A DNA stretch of 64,000 nucleotides, taken from contig NZ_VDUW01000001.1 of NCBI RefSeq assembly GCF_008039555.1, positions 248,001 to 312,000 on the forward strand. Direction: 5' to 3'. A program made the translations under genes and the position numbers. The DNA comes from Cerasibacillus terrae. GTDB taxonomy: Bacteria > Bacillota > Bacilli > Bacillales > Amphibacillaceae. This document shows positions 27,609 to 37,097 of the stretch, one piece after another; position 1 is the first letter of the stretch, and each line of letters starts with the position of its first letter. The notes below the pieces were generated by a model, which saw nothing but the letters and a program-made list of their open reading frames with translations, did no database searches and was not told the origin of the DNA.

Positions 27609-29635
27609 AGGCCAAGGATTTATCCGTACTTTTAGGTGTTATTTTAATTATTATCATGCTTGTTATTCCATTACCAGGTTGGCTATTAAGTATATTAATA
27701 CTATGCAATATTTCTTTGGCTCTCGTTGTTATACTTGTTTCTATGAATACACAAGAACCTCTTCAATTTTCCATCTTTCCTTCGCTTTTGTTACTTTTAA
27801 CATTATTTCGTTTAGGGTTAAACGTTTCAACAACAAGATCCATTTTATCAAAAGCAGATGCAGGTGGAGTTGTAGATACTTTTGGAAGCTTCGTAATAGG
27901 AGATAATCCACTGGTTGGATTTGTTGTGTTTGTCATTTTAGTTATCATACAGTTTTTAGTTATTACGAAAGGGGCAGAACGAGTATCTGAAGTTTCTGCT
28001 AGATTTACACTAGACGCTATGCCAGGAAAACAAATGAGCATTGATGCAGATTTAAATGCTGGTCTTATTTCAGAACATGAAGCAAAAGAAAGAAGAGAAA
28101 AGGTAGAAAAGGAAGCCGATTTCCATGGTTCGATGGACGGGGCAAGTAAGTTTGTTAAAGGAGACGCAATTGCCGGGATTATTATTGTACTGATTAATAT
28201 TATTTTTGGATTAATCATTGGAATGGCTCAAATGGATTTAACTTTTCAAGAAGCAATACATACATTTATGCGCTTAACAGTTGGTGATGGACTAGTCAGT
28301 CAAATTCCAGCATTATTAATTTCAACAGCAACAGGTATTGTTGTAACTAGAATTTCTACGGAAGGGAATCTCGGTAGCGATGTATCGGATCAATTATTAC
28401 AATATCCAAAATTATTATTTATAGCTGCTGGGACAATCTTTCTATTAGGATTTACTCCAATCAACTTTCTATTAACGACAAGTATTGCAACTATTTTAGC
28501 GATAGCAGGTTATTTATTATTGAAAAAACCACAAGAGGAAATGGTTTCTACAGTAGAAGAAGACCAAACAGAATCAGAGGCAATGAAATCAGAGGAAAAT
28601 GTGATAGAACTAATTAGCATGGATCCTATTGAATTTGAATTTGGTTATGCATTGATCCCATTAGTTGATACAAATCAAGGTGGAGATTTACTTGATCGAA
28701 TTGTAATGATTAGAAGACAGCTTGCGATTGAATTAGGACTTGTTATTCCAGTTGTTCGAATACGGGATAATATTCAATTAAATCCTAATGAATATCGAAT
28801 TAAAATAAAAGGTAATGAAGTGGATAAAGGGGAACTTTTGCTTGATCATTATTTAGCAATGACACCTGATTTAGAGGATGAAAGTATTGAAGGGGTTGAA
28901 ACAAAAGAGCCTGCATTTGGATTACCAGCTAAATGGATAAATGAGGACACAAAAGACGAAGCAGAGATGATGGGATATACAGTAGTTGACCCACCATCCG
29001 TTGTTTCTACACATATTACAGAAATTATCAAAAAACATGCTTATCAATTATTAGGTCGGGAAGAAACAAAACAATTACTCGATCACTTAAAAGAAAGTTA
29101 TCCAATATTACTGGAAGAAGTCACTCCAGAGCCACTTCGAATTGGTGGTATCCAAAAAGTTTTAAGTAAGTTATTGTGGGAGAACGTTTCAATCCGCAAT
29201 CTTCCAATTATTTTTGAAACACTTGCTGATTACGGAAACATGACAACAGATCCCGACTTGTTGGCAGAGTATGTACGACAAGCTCTTGCACCTCAAATTA
29301 CAAAGCAGTATGCAAAAGATGATTCGTCTGTTCGTGTTCTTACAATTTCCGGGAACGTAGAAAAGATGATTGCAGAAAGCATACAGCAGACAGAACATGG
29401 TAATTATCTTGCAATAGATCCAGAGGCACAGCAAAATATTTTTAAGTCTGCAAGTGAACATGTAGAAAAACTTGCTATACAAGGGGAAACGCCAATTATT
29501 CTTTGTTCTCCACCTATTCGTATGTATGTAAAGCAATTATTAGAAAGATATATGCCACATGTCGTTGTCTTATCTTACAATGAATTAGAAGCAAATGTTC
29601 AAGTTCAAAGTGTAGGGGTGGTAGATGTTCCATGA
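27605..29635 (+). CDS. flhA: flagellar export gate protein FlhA
   Basis: FlhA is the proton-driven export gate with a nonameric cytoplasmic docking ring. It has 676 residues. The N-terminal half has about eight membrane segments and the family signature FPSLLLLLTLFRLGLNVS and, in the FHIPEP loop, RFTLDAMPGKQMSIDADL. The cytoplasmic half includes LELGLVIPVVRIRDN-like IELGLVIPVVRIRDN and LPAKWINEDTKDEAEMMGY. The gene overlaps flhB and flhF by ATGA, marking tight translational coupling. Confidence 0.97.
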   Translation: MKAKDLSVLLGVILIIIMLVIPLPGWLLSILILCNISLALVVILVSMNTQEPLQFSIFPSLLLLLTLFRLGLNVSTTRSILSKADAGGVVDTFGSFVIGDNPLVGFVVFVILVIIQFLVITKGAERVSEVSARFTLDAMPGKQMSIDADLNAGLISEHEAKERREKVEKEADFHGSMDGASKFVKGDAIAGIIIVLINIIFGLIIGMAQMDLTFQEAIHTFMRLTVGDGLVSQIPALLISTATGIVVTRISTEGNLGSDVSDQLLQYPKLLFIAAGTIFLLGFTPINFLLTTSIATILAIAGYLLLKKPQEEMVSTVEEDQTESEAMKSEENVIELISMDPIEFEFGYALIPLVDTNQGGDLLDRIVMIRRQLAIELGLVIPVVRIRDNIQLNPNEYRIKIKGNEVDKGELLLDHYLAMTPDLEDESIEGVETKEPAFGLPAKWINEDTKDEAEMMGYTVVDPPSVVSTHITEIIKKHAYQLLGREETKQLLDHLKESYPILLEEVTPEPLRIGGIQKVLSKLLWENVSIRNLPIIFETLADYGNMTTDPDLLAEYVRQALAPQITKQYAKDDSSVRVLTISGNVEKMIAESIQQTEHGNYLAIDPEAQQNIFKSASEHVEKLAIQGETPIILCSPPIRMYVKQLLERYMPHVVVLSYNELEANVQVQSVGVVDVP

Positions 29636-30735
29636 AAATAAAAAAATTTGTAGCACCAACAATGCCAGAAGCCATGCAAAAAATTCGTAAAGAACTTGGG
29701 TCAGATGCCATTATTTTGAAATCGAAAGAGATTAAGGAAGGTGGGTTTCTTGGTCTCTTTAAAAAAAGAAAGTTGGAAGTAATTGCTGCATTGGATCCAA
29801 AACCATTACAACAAGATGTGAATGAAAGCAGAATACGTAGAAAAATTCCGATGCCACGTGAGGAAAAAATGAATGAAGATGTATTGTATGAATTAAAACA
29901 GCTTAAACAGATAGTTCGGGCGAATTCATCCCAACAAAAAGTTGTGTTCCCTAAAGAATATCAAGTTGTGTATGAATATTTAAGGAGTCAAGAGTTAAAA
30001 GATAAGTATGCTCGTGAAATAGTGAATTCAGTTATGATGCATCATGGTGCATCTTATTCCTCGGAAAATATTGGCGGCGATACACAATATGAGCTTGAAA
30101 AGCGAATAAAAGATATGACTTTCGAAGGAATTCGTTTTAATAAAAAAATTGTTCATTTTGTAGGACCAACAGGAGTTGGGAAAACAACAACAATTGCTAA
30201 AGTAGCTGCAGACAGTGTAGTAAAACATAAGAAAAAAGTAGCATTTATAACAACAGATACCTACCGAATTGCTGCAATTGAACAATTAAAAACATATGCC
30301 GAAATTTTAGATATTCCTATTGAAGTTGCTTATACAGCAGAAGATTATCGTTTTGCGATTGATAAATTTAGTACTTTTGATTTAATTCTAGTAGATACAG
30401 CTGGAAGAAATTTCCGTGAAAGCAAATATATAAATGAATTAAAGAGTCGAATTGATTTAAAAAAAGATATTGAAATATATCTCGTTCTGTCTCTAACTGC
30501 TAAACCAGATGATCTACTGGAACTCCAAGAACAATTTAGAAATATCCCTATTAAGGAATATATTTTTACGAAATTAGATGAAACACGGCAATACGGGAGC
30601 ATGATATCTCTTATGTTGAACAGTAAAACAGGAATTGCTTATTTGACCAATGGACAAGATGTTCCAAACGATATGATCAAACCATCAGCACGTTATATTA
30701 GTGAGCTGATTATGCAGGACTATATGAATGGGTGA
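29632..30735 (+). CDS. flhF: SRP-like GTPase FlhF
   Basis: FlhF is a signal-recognition-particle-type GTPase that sets the number and place of flagella. It has 367 residues. The N-terminal basic domain begins MKIKKFVAPTMPEAMQKI. The NG domain has the P-loop [18 protein letters not shown] near residues 175-190, ITTDTYRIAAIEQLKTYAEI, LVDTAGRNFRES and FTKLDETRQYGSM. It overlaps both flhA (ATGA) and flhG (eight bases). Confidence 0.97.
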   Translation: MKIKKFVAPTMPEAMQKIRKELGSDAIILKSKEIKEGGFLGLFKKRKLEVIAALDPKPLQQDVNESRIRRKIPMPREEKMNEDVLYELKQLKQIVRANSSQQKVVFPKEYQVVYEYLRSQELKDKYAREIVNSVMMHHGASYSSENIGGDTQYELEKRIKDMTFEGIRFNKKIVHFVGPTGVGKTTTIAKVAADSVVKHKKKVAFITTDTYRIAAIEQLKTYAEILDIPIEVAYTAEDYRFAIDKFSTFDLILVDTAGRNFRESKYINELKSRIDLKKDIEIYLVLSLTAKPDDLLELQEQFRNIPIKEYIFTKLDETRQYGSMISLMLNSKTGIAYLTNGQDVPNDMIKPSARYISELIMQDYMNG

Positions 30736-31591
30736 TCAAGCAGAGAACTTACGTCAACAAATTTACCGTTCTAGTAATAAAAGAAATCATGCTAAAACAA
30801 TTTCATTTGTAAGTGGCAAAGGTGGAGTAGGAAAATCAAATATTTCCTTAAATTTTGCAATTGAAATGCAACAAAGAGGTAAAAAAGTTTTAATCATTGA
30901 CATGGATATCGGAATGGGAAATATGGAGGTTTTGCTTGGATTACAGGCAAAACACTCCATTGTTGATTTATTTGTATCGCGCTTCAAACTTCATGACATT
31001 ATTCAACAAGGGCCAAAAAATCTTAGTTTTATTGCTGGTGGATCTGGATTAACAAATCTTTTTACTGTAGCACAAGAGGATATGAATTATTTCTTTGAAG
31101 AATATGAGAAAGCATTACAACATTTTGATTTTATTTTATTTGACATGGGAGCAGGGATAGATGAAAAAAGTCTTTCTTTCATCCTAGCCTCTGATGAATG
31201 TATTGTAATTACAACCCCAGAACCAACGGCAATAACAGATGCGTACAGTATGATTAAACATATTCTACACCATGATAGAAGTTTTTCTCTATATATCGTT
31301 ATGAATCGTGTATCTCATTTGAAAAAGGGGAAAGAAGTTGCGAATCAATTCAAACAAATAATTTTTAATTTTTTACATAGAGAAGTAGATATTATTGGTA
31401 TTCTTCCAAATGATTCACTTGTTTCTAAAGCAGTTGTAAAACAAAAACCATATCTTTTATTAAATGAAAATGCGCCAATTTCAAAGGCGGTAAAGAGACT
31501 AGTTGGCAATTACTTAAATGAAAAGGTTGAGAAACAGATAGTCTCCCTATCTTTTATTGACAAATTAAAAACGTTTATTAGAAAGAGGTAA
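30728..31591 (+). CDS. flhG: MinD-like ATPase FlhG (YlxH)
   Basis: FlhG stimulates the FlhF GTPase and controls flagellar placement. It has 287 residues. An N-terminal activator stretch precedes SFVSGKGGVGKSNISLNFA, the deviant Walker A of ParA/MinD proteins, near residue 30. VLIIDMDIGMGNMEVLLGL and FILFDMGAGIDEKS are the other ATPase motifs. A C-terminal amphipathic helix (LSFIDKLKTFIRKR) could bind membrane as in MinD. Start ATG 30728 lies inside the end of flhF. Confidence 0.95.
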   Translation: MGDQAENLRQQIYRSSNKRNHAKTISFVSGKGGVGKSNISLNFAIEMQQRGKKVLIIDMDIGMGNMEVLLGLQAKHSIVDLFVSRFKLHDIIQQGPKNLSFIAGGSGLTNLFTVAQEDMNYFFEEYEKALQHFDFILFDMGAGIDEKSLSFILASDECIVITTPEPTAITDAYSMIKHILHHDRSFSLYIVMNRVSHLKKGKEVANQFKQIIFNFLHREVDIIGILPNDSLVSKAVVKQKPYLLLNENAPISKAVKRLVGNYLNEKVEKQIVSLSFIDKLKTFIRKR

Positions 31592-31596
31592 ACGTA

Positions 31597-32652
31597 TTGA
31601 ATATCATAAAGATTTTATTGATAATCCATTCCAGAAAAACGTTACAACTAGTAACAAAAGCCATTGAAGATAATAAGCAATATCAAATCATTGCAACAGC
31701 AACAAATGGTGTAGAAGGATTCTATAAAGTTATCAAATATTCGCCAGATATAATTATTCTCGATATAGATATTCCTGCAATGAATGGAACAAAAGTGTTG
31801 AATAACATCTTAGATTATCAAAGTATACCAATATTAGTCTTGACAAGGGGGATTCAACAAGGAAAACAAGTAATGAATCAAGCCCTAAATAAGGACTGCG
31901 TTACGATTATAGAAAAGCCACAAGGTAAAATGGATTCTTATCAACCATCGTTTTCATTCCATTTTGTTCAAAAAATAGAAAGATTAATAGAAAAGCCTGT
32001 GGAAGAATCAAAAGTTTTAGAATCGACTAATCCAATCCAATCAAATAAAAGAGATTCTTTCATTGTGATTGGTACATCAACAGGAGGACCACGAGCATTA
32101 CAAACGGTTCTCACCAATCTACCCGATGATTTTCAGACACCGATTTTAATTGTGCAACATATGCCTAGTGGTTTCACCAAATCTCTTGCTAAACGATTAA
32201 ACTTTTTAACATCATTGCAAGTAAAGGAAGCAGTAGATAAGGAAGTAATTGTTAATGGGACTGTATATATTGCACCTGGGGGAAAGCATATGGAAATACA
32301 AAAATTAGATTCATCATTTCACATCCAGTTGACAGAATTATCCCCTGTAAACGGTCACCGTCCATCAGTAGATGTGTTATTTCGTTCCCTGGCTAAAATG
32401 AAAAATGTAAATAAAATAGCAGTCATCCTTACGGGGATGGGTAAAGATGGTGCAGAAGGCGTGAAACTACTAAAAAAGCAAGATAAAGAAACAATTATTA
32501 TTAATCAGTCTAAAGAAACATCTATTGTATATGGAATGCCAAAGGCGGTTGAAGATACAAACTTAGTAGATTATACCGTACCACTTACACAGGTCAGCGA
32601 CAAACTTGTTTATGTAATTGAAATGCTTGGAGGAGATAAAAATGGATACTAG
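31597..32652 (+). CDS. cheB: chemotaxis methylesterase CheB with degenerate receiver
   Basis: CheB removes methyl groups from chemoreceptor glutamates during adaptation. It has 351 residues from TTG 31597. The esterase domain is intact: Ser in VIGTSTGGPRALQ near 160, His in IVQHMPSGFTKSL near 188 and Asp in LTGMGKDGAEGVKLL near 284. The N-terminal receiver keeps the acceptor Asp (IIILDIDIPAMNG), the Thr (VLTRG) and Lys (IIEKPQG). The two adjacent acidic residues that bind Mg2+, normally VVDDS, are replaced by IIHS in KILLIIHSRKT. Phosphorylation by CheA is therefore doubtful (see findings). It overlaps cheA by 11 bases. Confidence 0.95.
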   Translation: MNIIKILLIIHSRKTLQLVTKAIEDNKQYQIIATATNGVEGFYKVIKYSPDIIILDIDIPAMNGTKVLNNILDYQSIPILVLTRGIQQGKQVMNQALNKDCVTIIEKPQGKMDSYQPSFSFHFVQKIERLIEKPVEESKVLESTNPIQSNKRDSFIVIGTSTGGPRALQTVLTNLPDDFQTPILIVQHMPSGFTKSLAKRLNFLTSLQVKEAVDKEVIVNGTVYIAPGGKHMEIQKLDSSFHIQLTELSPVNGHRPSVDVLFRSLAKMKNVNKIAVILTGMGKDGAEGVKLLKKQDKETIIINQSKETSIVYGMPKAVEDTNLVDYTVPLTQVSDKLVYVIEMLGGDKNGY

Positions 32653-34657
32653 TCAATATTTAACGATATTTATTGATGAAAGTACAGAACATTTAAACAC
32701 CATGTCAGACTATATGTTAGAACTTGAAAAAAATCCATCAGAAAAAAGTATAATTGAGGAAATTTTCCGAGCGGCACATACGTTAAAAGGGATGTCAGCT
32801 ACAATGGGCTATCATGATATGGCTGATTTAACACATAAGCTGGAAAATATTTTTGATGCGATTCGCTATGACAAAATAATGGTGCAAGCAGAAATGATGG
32901 ACGTTTTATTCGAAGTACATGAACAGTTACTTGCTATGGTGGATGATATTACAAATGGTGGAACAGGTGAATGTGATATTACACGATTGGTATCACAACT
33001 AAAGCAACTAGAAAATGGAGAAAAAATTACAACGACAGATGAAAGTGCAAAACAGACACCAGATGGGAACAAATTATTAGCAGAATCTGAACTAGATGAA
33101 TTTGAATTATCCATTTTAAATGAATCAAAAGAACGTGGTTTTTCAAACATAGAGATTACCGTTGAATTAAGCGAAGACTGTCTACTTAAAGCCGCACGGA
33201 CATTTATGGTATTCGAAGTACTAGAACAGCATGGTGAAGTTATAAAGTCTGTTCCATCTGTAAATGAGCTGGAAGAGGAAGACTTTGATAATACTTTTTC
33301 GGTTCTCCTAGTTACCAAAAGTCCACAAGAAGAAATTAAAAAGAAACTAATGAAAATTTCGGAAGTTAAAAAAGTTACAACACAATCATTCTCTGTATCA
33401 ATATACAAAAAAGAAAGACAAGTAGAAAAAAAAGAAAAAACGGATAAATCTACAAAAACAAATAAAACGAAACAACCAGCTAATAAATCATCTGGAAAGG
33501 CTACTACAAAAACAATTCGTGTCAATATTGATAGATTAGATATATTAATGAACCTATTTGAGGAATTGGTAATTGATCGTGGTCGCTTAGAGCAAATATC
33601 CATTGAGTTGAATCATCAGGAGCTACAGGAAACAGTAGAACGGATGTCAAGAGTATCTGGTGATTTGCAAAACATTATTTTAACCATGCGTATGGTACCT
33701 GTTGAACAAGTGTTCAGTAGATTCCCACGTATGATACGTAAATTAAGTCGAGAGATGAATAAAGATATTGCTATTGAAATTATAGGTGCAGAAACCGAAT
33801 TGGACCGAACTGTAATAGATGAAATTGGTGATCCGTTGGTTCATTTATTACGAAATGCAGTGGATCATGGCATCGAAAAACCGGAAGAACGAAAGAAGAA
33901 AGGAAAACCAGAGCAAGGTACCATTCAATTAAAGGCTTTCCATAGTGGAAATCATGTATTTATTGAAATAATAGATGATGGTGCTGGAATTAATAAGGAA
34001 AAAGTTCTTCATAAAGCGATTGAAAATGGTATTGTTCAGGAAAATCAACGAGAAACATTAACAGATCAACAAATATATGAACTTATTATGGCTAGTGGTT
34101 TCTCTACTGCAGAAGCTATCTCTGATGTATCTGGTCGTGGGGTAGGTCTTGATGTTGTTCGTAATAAAATTGAATCGTTGGGTGGACGTGTATCTATCGA
34201 TTCGGAACCAAATAAAGGATCTATGTTTTCTATTCAATTACCATTAACTTTATCAATTATTTCAGTATTATTAGTTGAAATTGAAAAGGAAAAATATGCC
34301 ATACCATTATCAACTATCATTGAAACAGCGATCATTCAAAAAGAGCAAATTTTATCTGCTCATCATAAGAAAGTCATTGATTTTCGCGGTAAAGTTGTCC
34401 CACTTATATTTCTAGAAGATATTTTCCAAATACCAACAACGTCTGACGTAGAAAAAGATGAATATCTTCCAATTGTTATCATAAAAAAGGGCGATAAAAT
34501 GGCAGCCCTTGTTGTTGATTCATTTATTGGTCAACAAGAAGTAGTATTAAAATCGCTTGGAAAATATTTAAAAGATGTATTCGCAATTTCTGGTGCAACC
34601 ATTCTTGGTGATGGCCAAGTGGCATTGATTATTGATACAAATGCACTTGTGAAATAG
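32642..34657 (+). CDS. cheA: chemotaxis histidine kinase CheA
   Basis: CheA is the receptor-coupled kinase that phosphorylates CheY, and CheB where the latter is competent. ATG 32642, about seven bases after GGAGGAG, gives 671 residues as in B. subtilis (672); an ATG at 32618 upstream is unlikely. Domain order: HPt with His46 in RAAHTLKGMSATMGY; response-regulator-binding P2 (about 160-260); Lys-rich linker; dimerisation P3; ATPase P4 with LLRNAVDHGIEKPEER, IEIIDDGAGIN and DVSGRGVGLDVVRNKIESLGG; CheW-like P5 (from ISVLLVEIEKEKYAIPL). All key kinase boxes are intact. Confidence 0.97.
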   Translation: MDTSQYLTIFIDESTEHLNTMSDYMLELEKNPSEKSIIEEIFRAAHTLKGMSATMGYHDMADLTHKLENIFDAIRYDKIMVQAEMMDVLFEVHEQLLAMVDDITNGGTGECDITRLVSQLKQLENGEKITTTDESAKQTPDGNKLLAESELDEFELSILNESKERGFSNIEITVELSEDCLLKAARTFMVFEVLEQHGEVIKSVPSVNELEEEDFDNTFSVLLVTKSPQEEIKKKLMKISEVKKVTTQSFSVSIYKKERQVEKKEKTDKSTKTNKTKQPANKSSGKATTKTIRVNIDRLDILMNLFEELVIDRGRLEQISIELNHQELQETVERMSRVSGDLQNIILTMRMVPVEQVFSRFPRMIRKLSREMNKDIAIEIIGAETELDRTVIDEIGDPLVHLLRNAVDHGIEKPEERKKKGKPEQGTIQLKAFHSGNHVFIEIIDDGAGINKEKVLHKAIENGIVQENQRETLTDQQIYELIMASGFSTAEAISDVSGRGVGLDVVRNKIESLGGRVSIDSEPNKGSMFSIQLPLTLSIISVLLVEIEKEKYAIPLSTIIETAIIQKEQILSAHHKKVIDFRGKVVPLIFLEDIFQIPTTSDVEKDEYLPIVIIKKGDKMAALVVDSFIGQQEVVLKSLGKYLKDVFAISGATILGDGQVALIIDTNALVK

Positions 34658-34683
34658 ATTTAAACTATAAAGGAGGATTTCAG

Positions 34684-35163
34684 ATGGATAGTATTGATTT
34701 AGTTAATGAAAAAGCCATAGTGTTTCAATTAGCTAATGAAGAGTATGTCATCCCTGTACGACATGTAGGTGGCATTGAACGCTTACACCCCATAACAAGA
34801 GTCCCGCAGACAAAAAACTATATTAAAGGTGTCATCAATCTACGGGGTGTTGTTACACCTATAATTGATTTGAGAATTCGCTTTGGGATGGAACCTAAGG
34901 AACATGATGAAAGTACCCGGATTATCATTGTTCATTTTAATGAATTGGAAGTTGGATTTGTTGTTGATGGGGCAAATGATGTAATCGATATAACAAAACA
35001 ATCGATAGAGCCGACGCCAGAAGTCATCGGTTCTGTCAAACATGACTATATTACAGGGGTAGTTAATCTTAAAGAGCGCCTACTTATTGTATTAGATTTA
35101 GAAAAAACATTAACAAATAATGATTTTCAAGAAGTTCAACAAATAAAAAACATGGAAGGTTAA
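34684..35163 (+). CDS. cheW: chemotaxis coupling protein CheW
   Basis: CheW couples chemoreceptors to CheA. It has 159 residues and is a single CheW/SH3-like domain: VFQLANEEYVIPVRHVGGIER, ITRVPQTKNYIKGVINLRG, TPIIDLRIRFGM and GVVNLKERLLIVLDLEK. The Arg needed for receptor contact is in NLRG. It starts at ATG 34684 after AAAGGAGG and is followed by cheC after four bases. Confidence 0.97.
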   Translation: MDSIDLVNEKAIVFQLANEEYVIPVRHVGGIERLHPITRVPQTKNYIKGVINLRGVVTPIIDLRIRFGMEPKEHDESTRIIIVHFNELEVGFVVDGANDVIDITKQSIEPTPEVIGSVKHDYITGVVNLKERLLIVLDLEKTLTNNDFQEVQQIKNMEG

Positions 35164-35167
35164 AAAA

Positions 35168-35800
35168 ATGGATATTCATAAATTATCAGATATTCAGAAG
35201 GATGTTCTCCGTGAAATTGGTAATATTGGTGCAGGAAATGCAGTAACGGCCTTATCTAGCATGTTACAACGAAAAATAGATATGGAGGTACCTTCCATTA
35301 GATTAGTTTCCTTTAATGAAATGATTGAAGTCATCGGTGGTCCAGAACACATTATTACAGCAATTGTTTTTCGTGTGGAAGGAAAGGCTCCGGGTACCGT
35401 TTATTTTATTATGTCAATAAAAGAAGCAGAAATTCTTATTCAAGAAATACTGAAAGATAATATCGCACTTTTTGATGAGAATAATCAAATTCATGAACTA
35501 GCAAGTTCTGTATTACAAGAAGTTGGTAATATTTTGACTGGTTCTTATTTGTCAGCATTATCAGATTTTACCAAAATAAATATGCGTCCATCTATTCCAT
35601 ACTTAAGTGTTGATATGGCAGGTGCGATTGTTGTTGACGGGCTATTAGAGTTATCAAAAATAATTGATTATGCTCTTATTATCGATACGAAAATAAATAG
35701 TGGTGATTTAATGAATGACATAAATGGACAATTCTTTTTTATTCCTGATGCTGATTCATTTGCACAAATTTTTCATTCATTAGGATTTTACGATGAATAA
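35168..35800 (+). CDS. cheC: CheY-P phosphatase CheC
   Basis: CheC dephosphorylates CheY-P weakly and, with CheD, feeds back on receptor adaptation. It has 210 residues with two pseudo-symmetrical active sites, each with the E-x2-N pattern: LREIGNIGAGNAVTALS near residue 15 and LQEVGNILTGSYLSALSDF near 120. Both appear intact. It overlaps cheD by eight bases, which fits the known CheC-CheD pairing. Confidence 0.96.
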   Translation: MDIHKLSDIQKDVLREIGNIGAGNAVTALSSMLQRKIDMEVPSIRLVSFNEMIEVIGGPEHIITAIVFRVEGKAPGTVYFIMSIKEAEILIQEILKDNIALFDENNQIHELASSVLQEVGNILTGSYLSALSDFTKINMRPSIPYLSVDMAGAIVVDGLLELSKIIDYALIIDTKINSGDLMNDINGQFFFIPDADSFAQIFHSLGFYDE

Positions 35801-36290
35801 ATTAGGTAAGGTAGTTAAAGTAGGAATTGCTGATTTAAACATTGCAAAAGCGCCAAACACCATTCGTACATCAGGGCTAGGATCTTGTGTCGGTGCCGTT
35901 ATTTTTGATAAAACAAAAAAGATTGCTGGACTTGCACATATTATGCTGCCTGATTCTAAACAAGTAAGTCGTAAAGAAATCAATGAATATAAATATGCAG
36001 ATACAGCAATAACCATTCTTGTTGAAAAATTACTTCATAAGGGTGCTAGGATGCATGCCCTGCAAGCGAAAATAGCAGGGGGAGCACAGATGTTTCAGTT
36101 TGCCAATGGAAATGACATGATGAAAATCGGACGTAGAAATATTGATGCAACAAAGAAAATATTAGCTTATTATAAAATCCCTATTATTTCATCTGATGTT
36201 GGGGGGAATAGCGGAAGAACAATTGAATTTGAACCGGAGACAAGTATGTTGAAAATAAGAACAGTAAACAAGGGAGAAACATTCATTTGA
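35793..36290 (+). CDS. cheD: chemoreceptor glutamine deamidase CheD
   Basis: CheD deamidates receptor glutamines and forms a complex with CheC. It has 165 residues. The catalytic Cys is in TSGLGSCVGAVIFD and the His in GLAHIMLPD. The substrate-pocket segment AKIAGGAQMFQF is present. It starts within the cheC 3' end. The presence of CheC/CheD and intact CheY indicates a B. subtilis-type adaptation network, despite the altered CheB receiver. Confidence 0.96.
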   Translation: MNKLGKVVKVGIADLNIAKAPNTIRTSGLGSCVGAVIFDKTKKIAGLAHIMLPDSKQVSRKEINEYKYADTAITILVEKLLHKGARMHALQAKIAGGAQMFQFANGNDMMKIGRRNIDATKKILAYYKIPIISSDVGGNSGRTIEFEPETSMLKIRTVNKGETFI

Positions 36291-36317
36291 GTTCTTACAT
36301 AGAGAGGAGCATGTAGA

Positions 36318-37097
36318 GTGTCATCGAAATTATCTTCTCTTGAAAAAAAACTATGGAATAATTGGCTGACTAATAAAAACAACGATGCTGCCAATCAATT
36401 AATCGAGCATTATATGTATTTGGTATTTTTTCATACTGAAAGAGTAGCAACACATTTACCAGTTAACATAAACAAAGACGATCTCATTAGTTTTGGAATG
36501 GTTGGGTTATATGATGCATTGAAAAAATTTGAAATCAACCGTGGATTAAAATTTGATACATATGCAGCATTTCGTATAAGAGGGGCCATTATAGATGGCT
36601 TACGTAAAGAAGATTGGGTTCCTCGCTCCATTAGGGATAAAATGAAAAAAATTGAAGAAGCCTCACAGAAATTAGAACAACAATTGCAAAGACAACCAAC
36701 TTCTGAAGAAATTGCAAAATATGTTGATATGACAGTTGGTGAAGTAGAAAATGTTGTGAAGGATACGCTCTTTTCTTTTGTAATGTCAATCGATGAAAAA
36801 GGAAAAAGACAGGATTCTGATCAAAATGAAGGTATTGGTTATTCTATACCAGACAAAAATGGTGTTCAGCCAGAGGAAAAACTTATCCGACGAGAATTGG
36901 TTAAGGAGCTTGGTGATGCCTTGAAAGTCTTGAATGAAAAAGAGCAAATCATTATAAGTCTCTTTTATCATGAAGAATTGACATTTACAGAAATTGGGAA
37001 AATACTAAACTTAACGACATCTAGGATTTCTCAAATTCATAAAAAGGCAATTTTTAAGCTGAATAAGACACTTCGTAAAATAACAGCACACGAGTGA
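36318..37097 (+). CDS. sigD: RNA polymerase sigma factor SigD (FliA type)
   Basis: Sigma-D directs flagellin, stator, autolysin and late chemotaxis genes. It has 259 residues from GTG 36318. Region 2 contains DDLISFGMVGLYDALKKFE with GLKFDTYAAFRIRGAIIDGLRKEDWVPRS. Region 3 follows (IEEASQKLEQQLQRQPTSEE). Region 4 has the helix-turn-helix LTFTEIGKILNLTTSRISQIHKKA. The FapA fragment follows directly in the same frame after its TGA, then swrB. Confidence 0.97.
   Translation: MSSKLSSLEKKLWNNWLTNKNNDAANQLIEHYMYLVFFHTERVATHLPVNINKDDLISFGMVGLYDALKKFEINRGLKFDTYAAFRIRGAIIDGLRKEDWVPRSIRDKMKKIEEASQKLEQQLQRQPTSEEIAKYVDMTVGEVENVVKDTLFSFVMSIDEKGKRQDSDQNEGIGYSIPDKNGVQPEEKLIRRELVKELGDALKVLNEKEQIIISLFYHEELTFTEIGKILNLTTSRISQIHKKAIFKLNKTLRKITAHE

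Noticed and set aside
27763-28218. 151-codon minus-strand frame opposite flhA
   Set aside because: Shadow of a conserved membrane protein gene, no independent signals.
32866-33603. 245-codon minus-strand frame opposite cheA
   Set aside because: Low-complexity Ser/Phe/Val composition mirrors the Lys/Glu/Asp codons of cheA; no Shine-Dalgarno or family resemblance.
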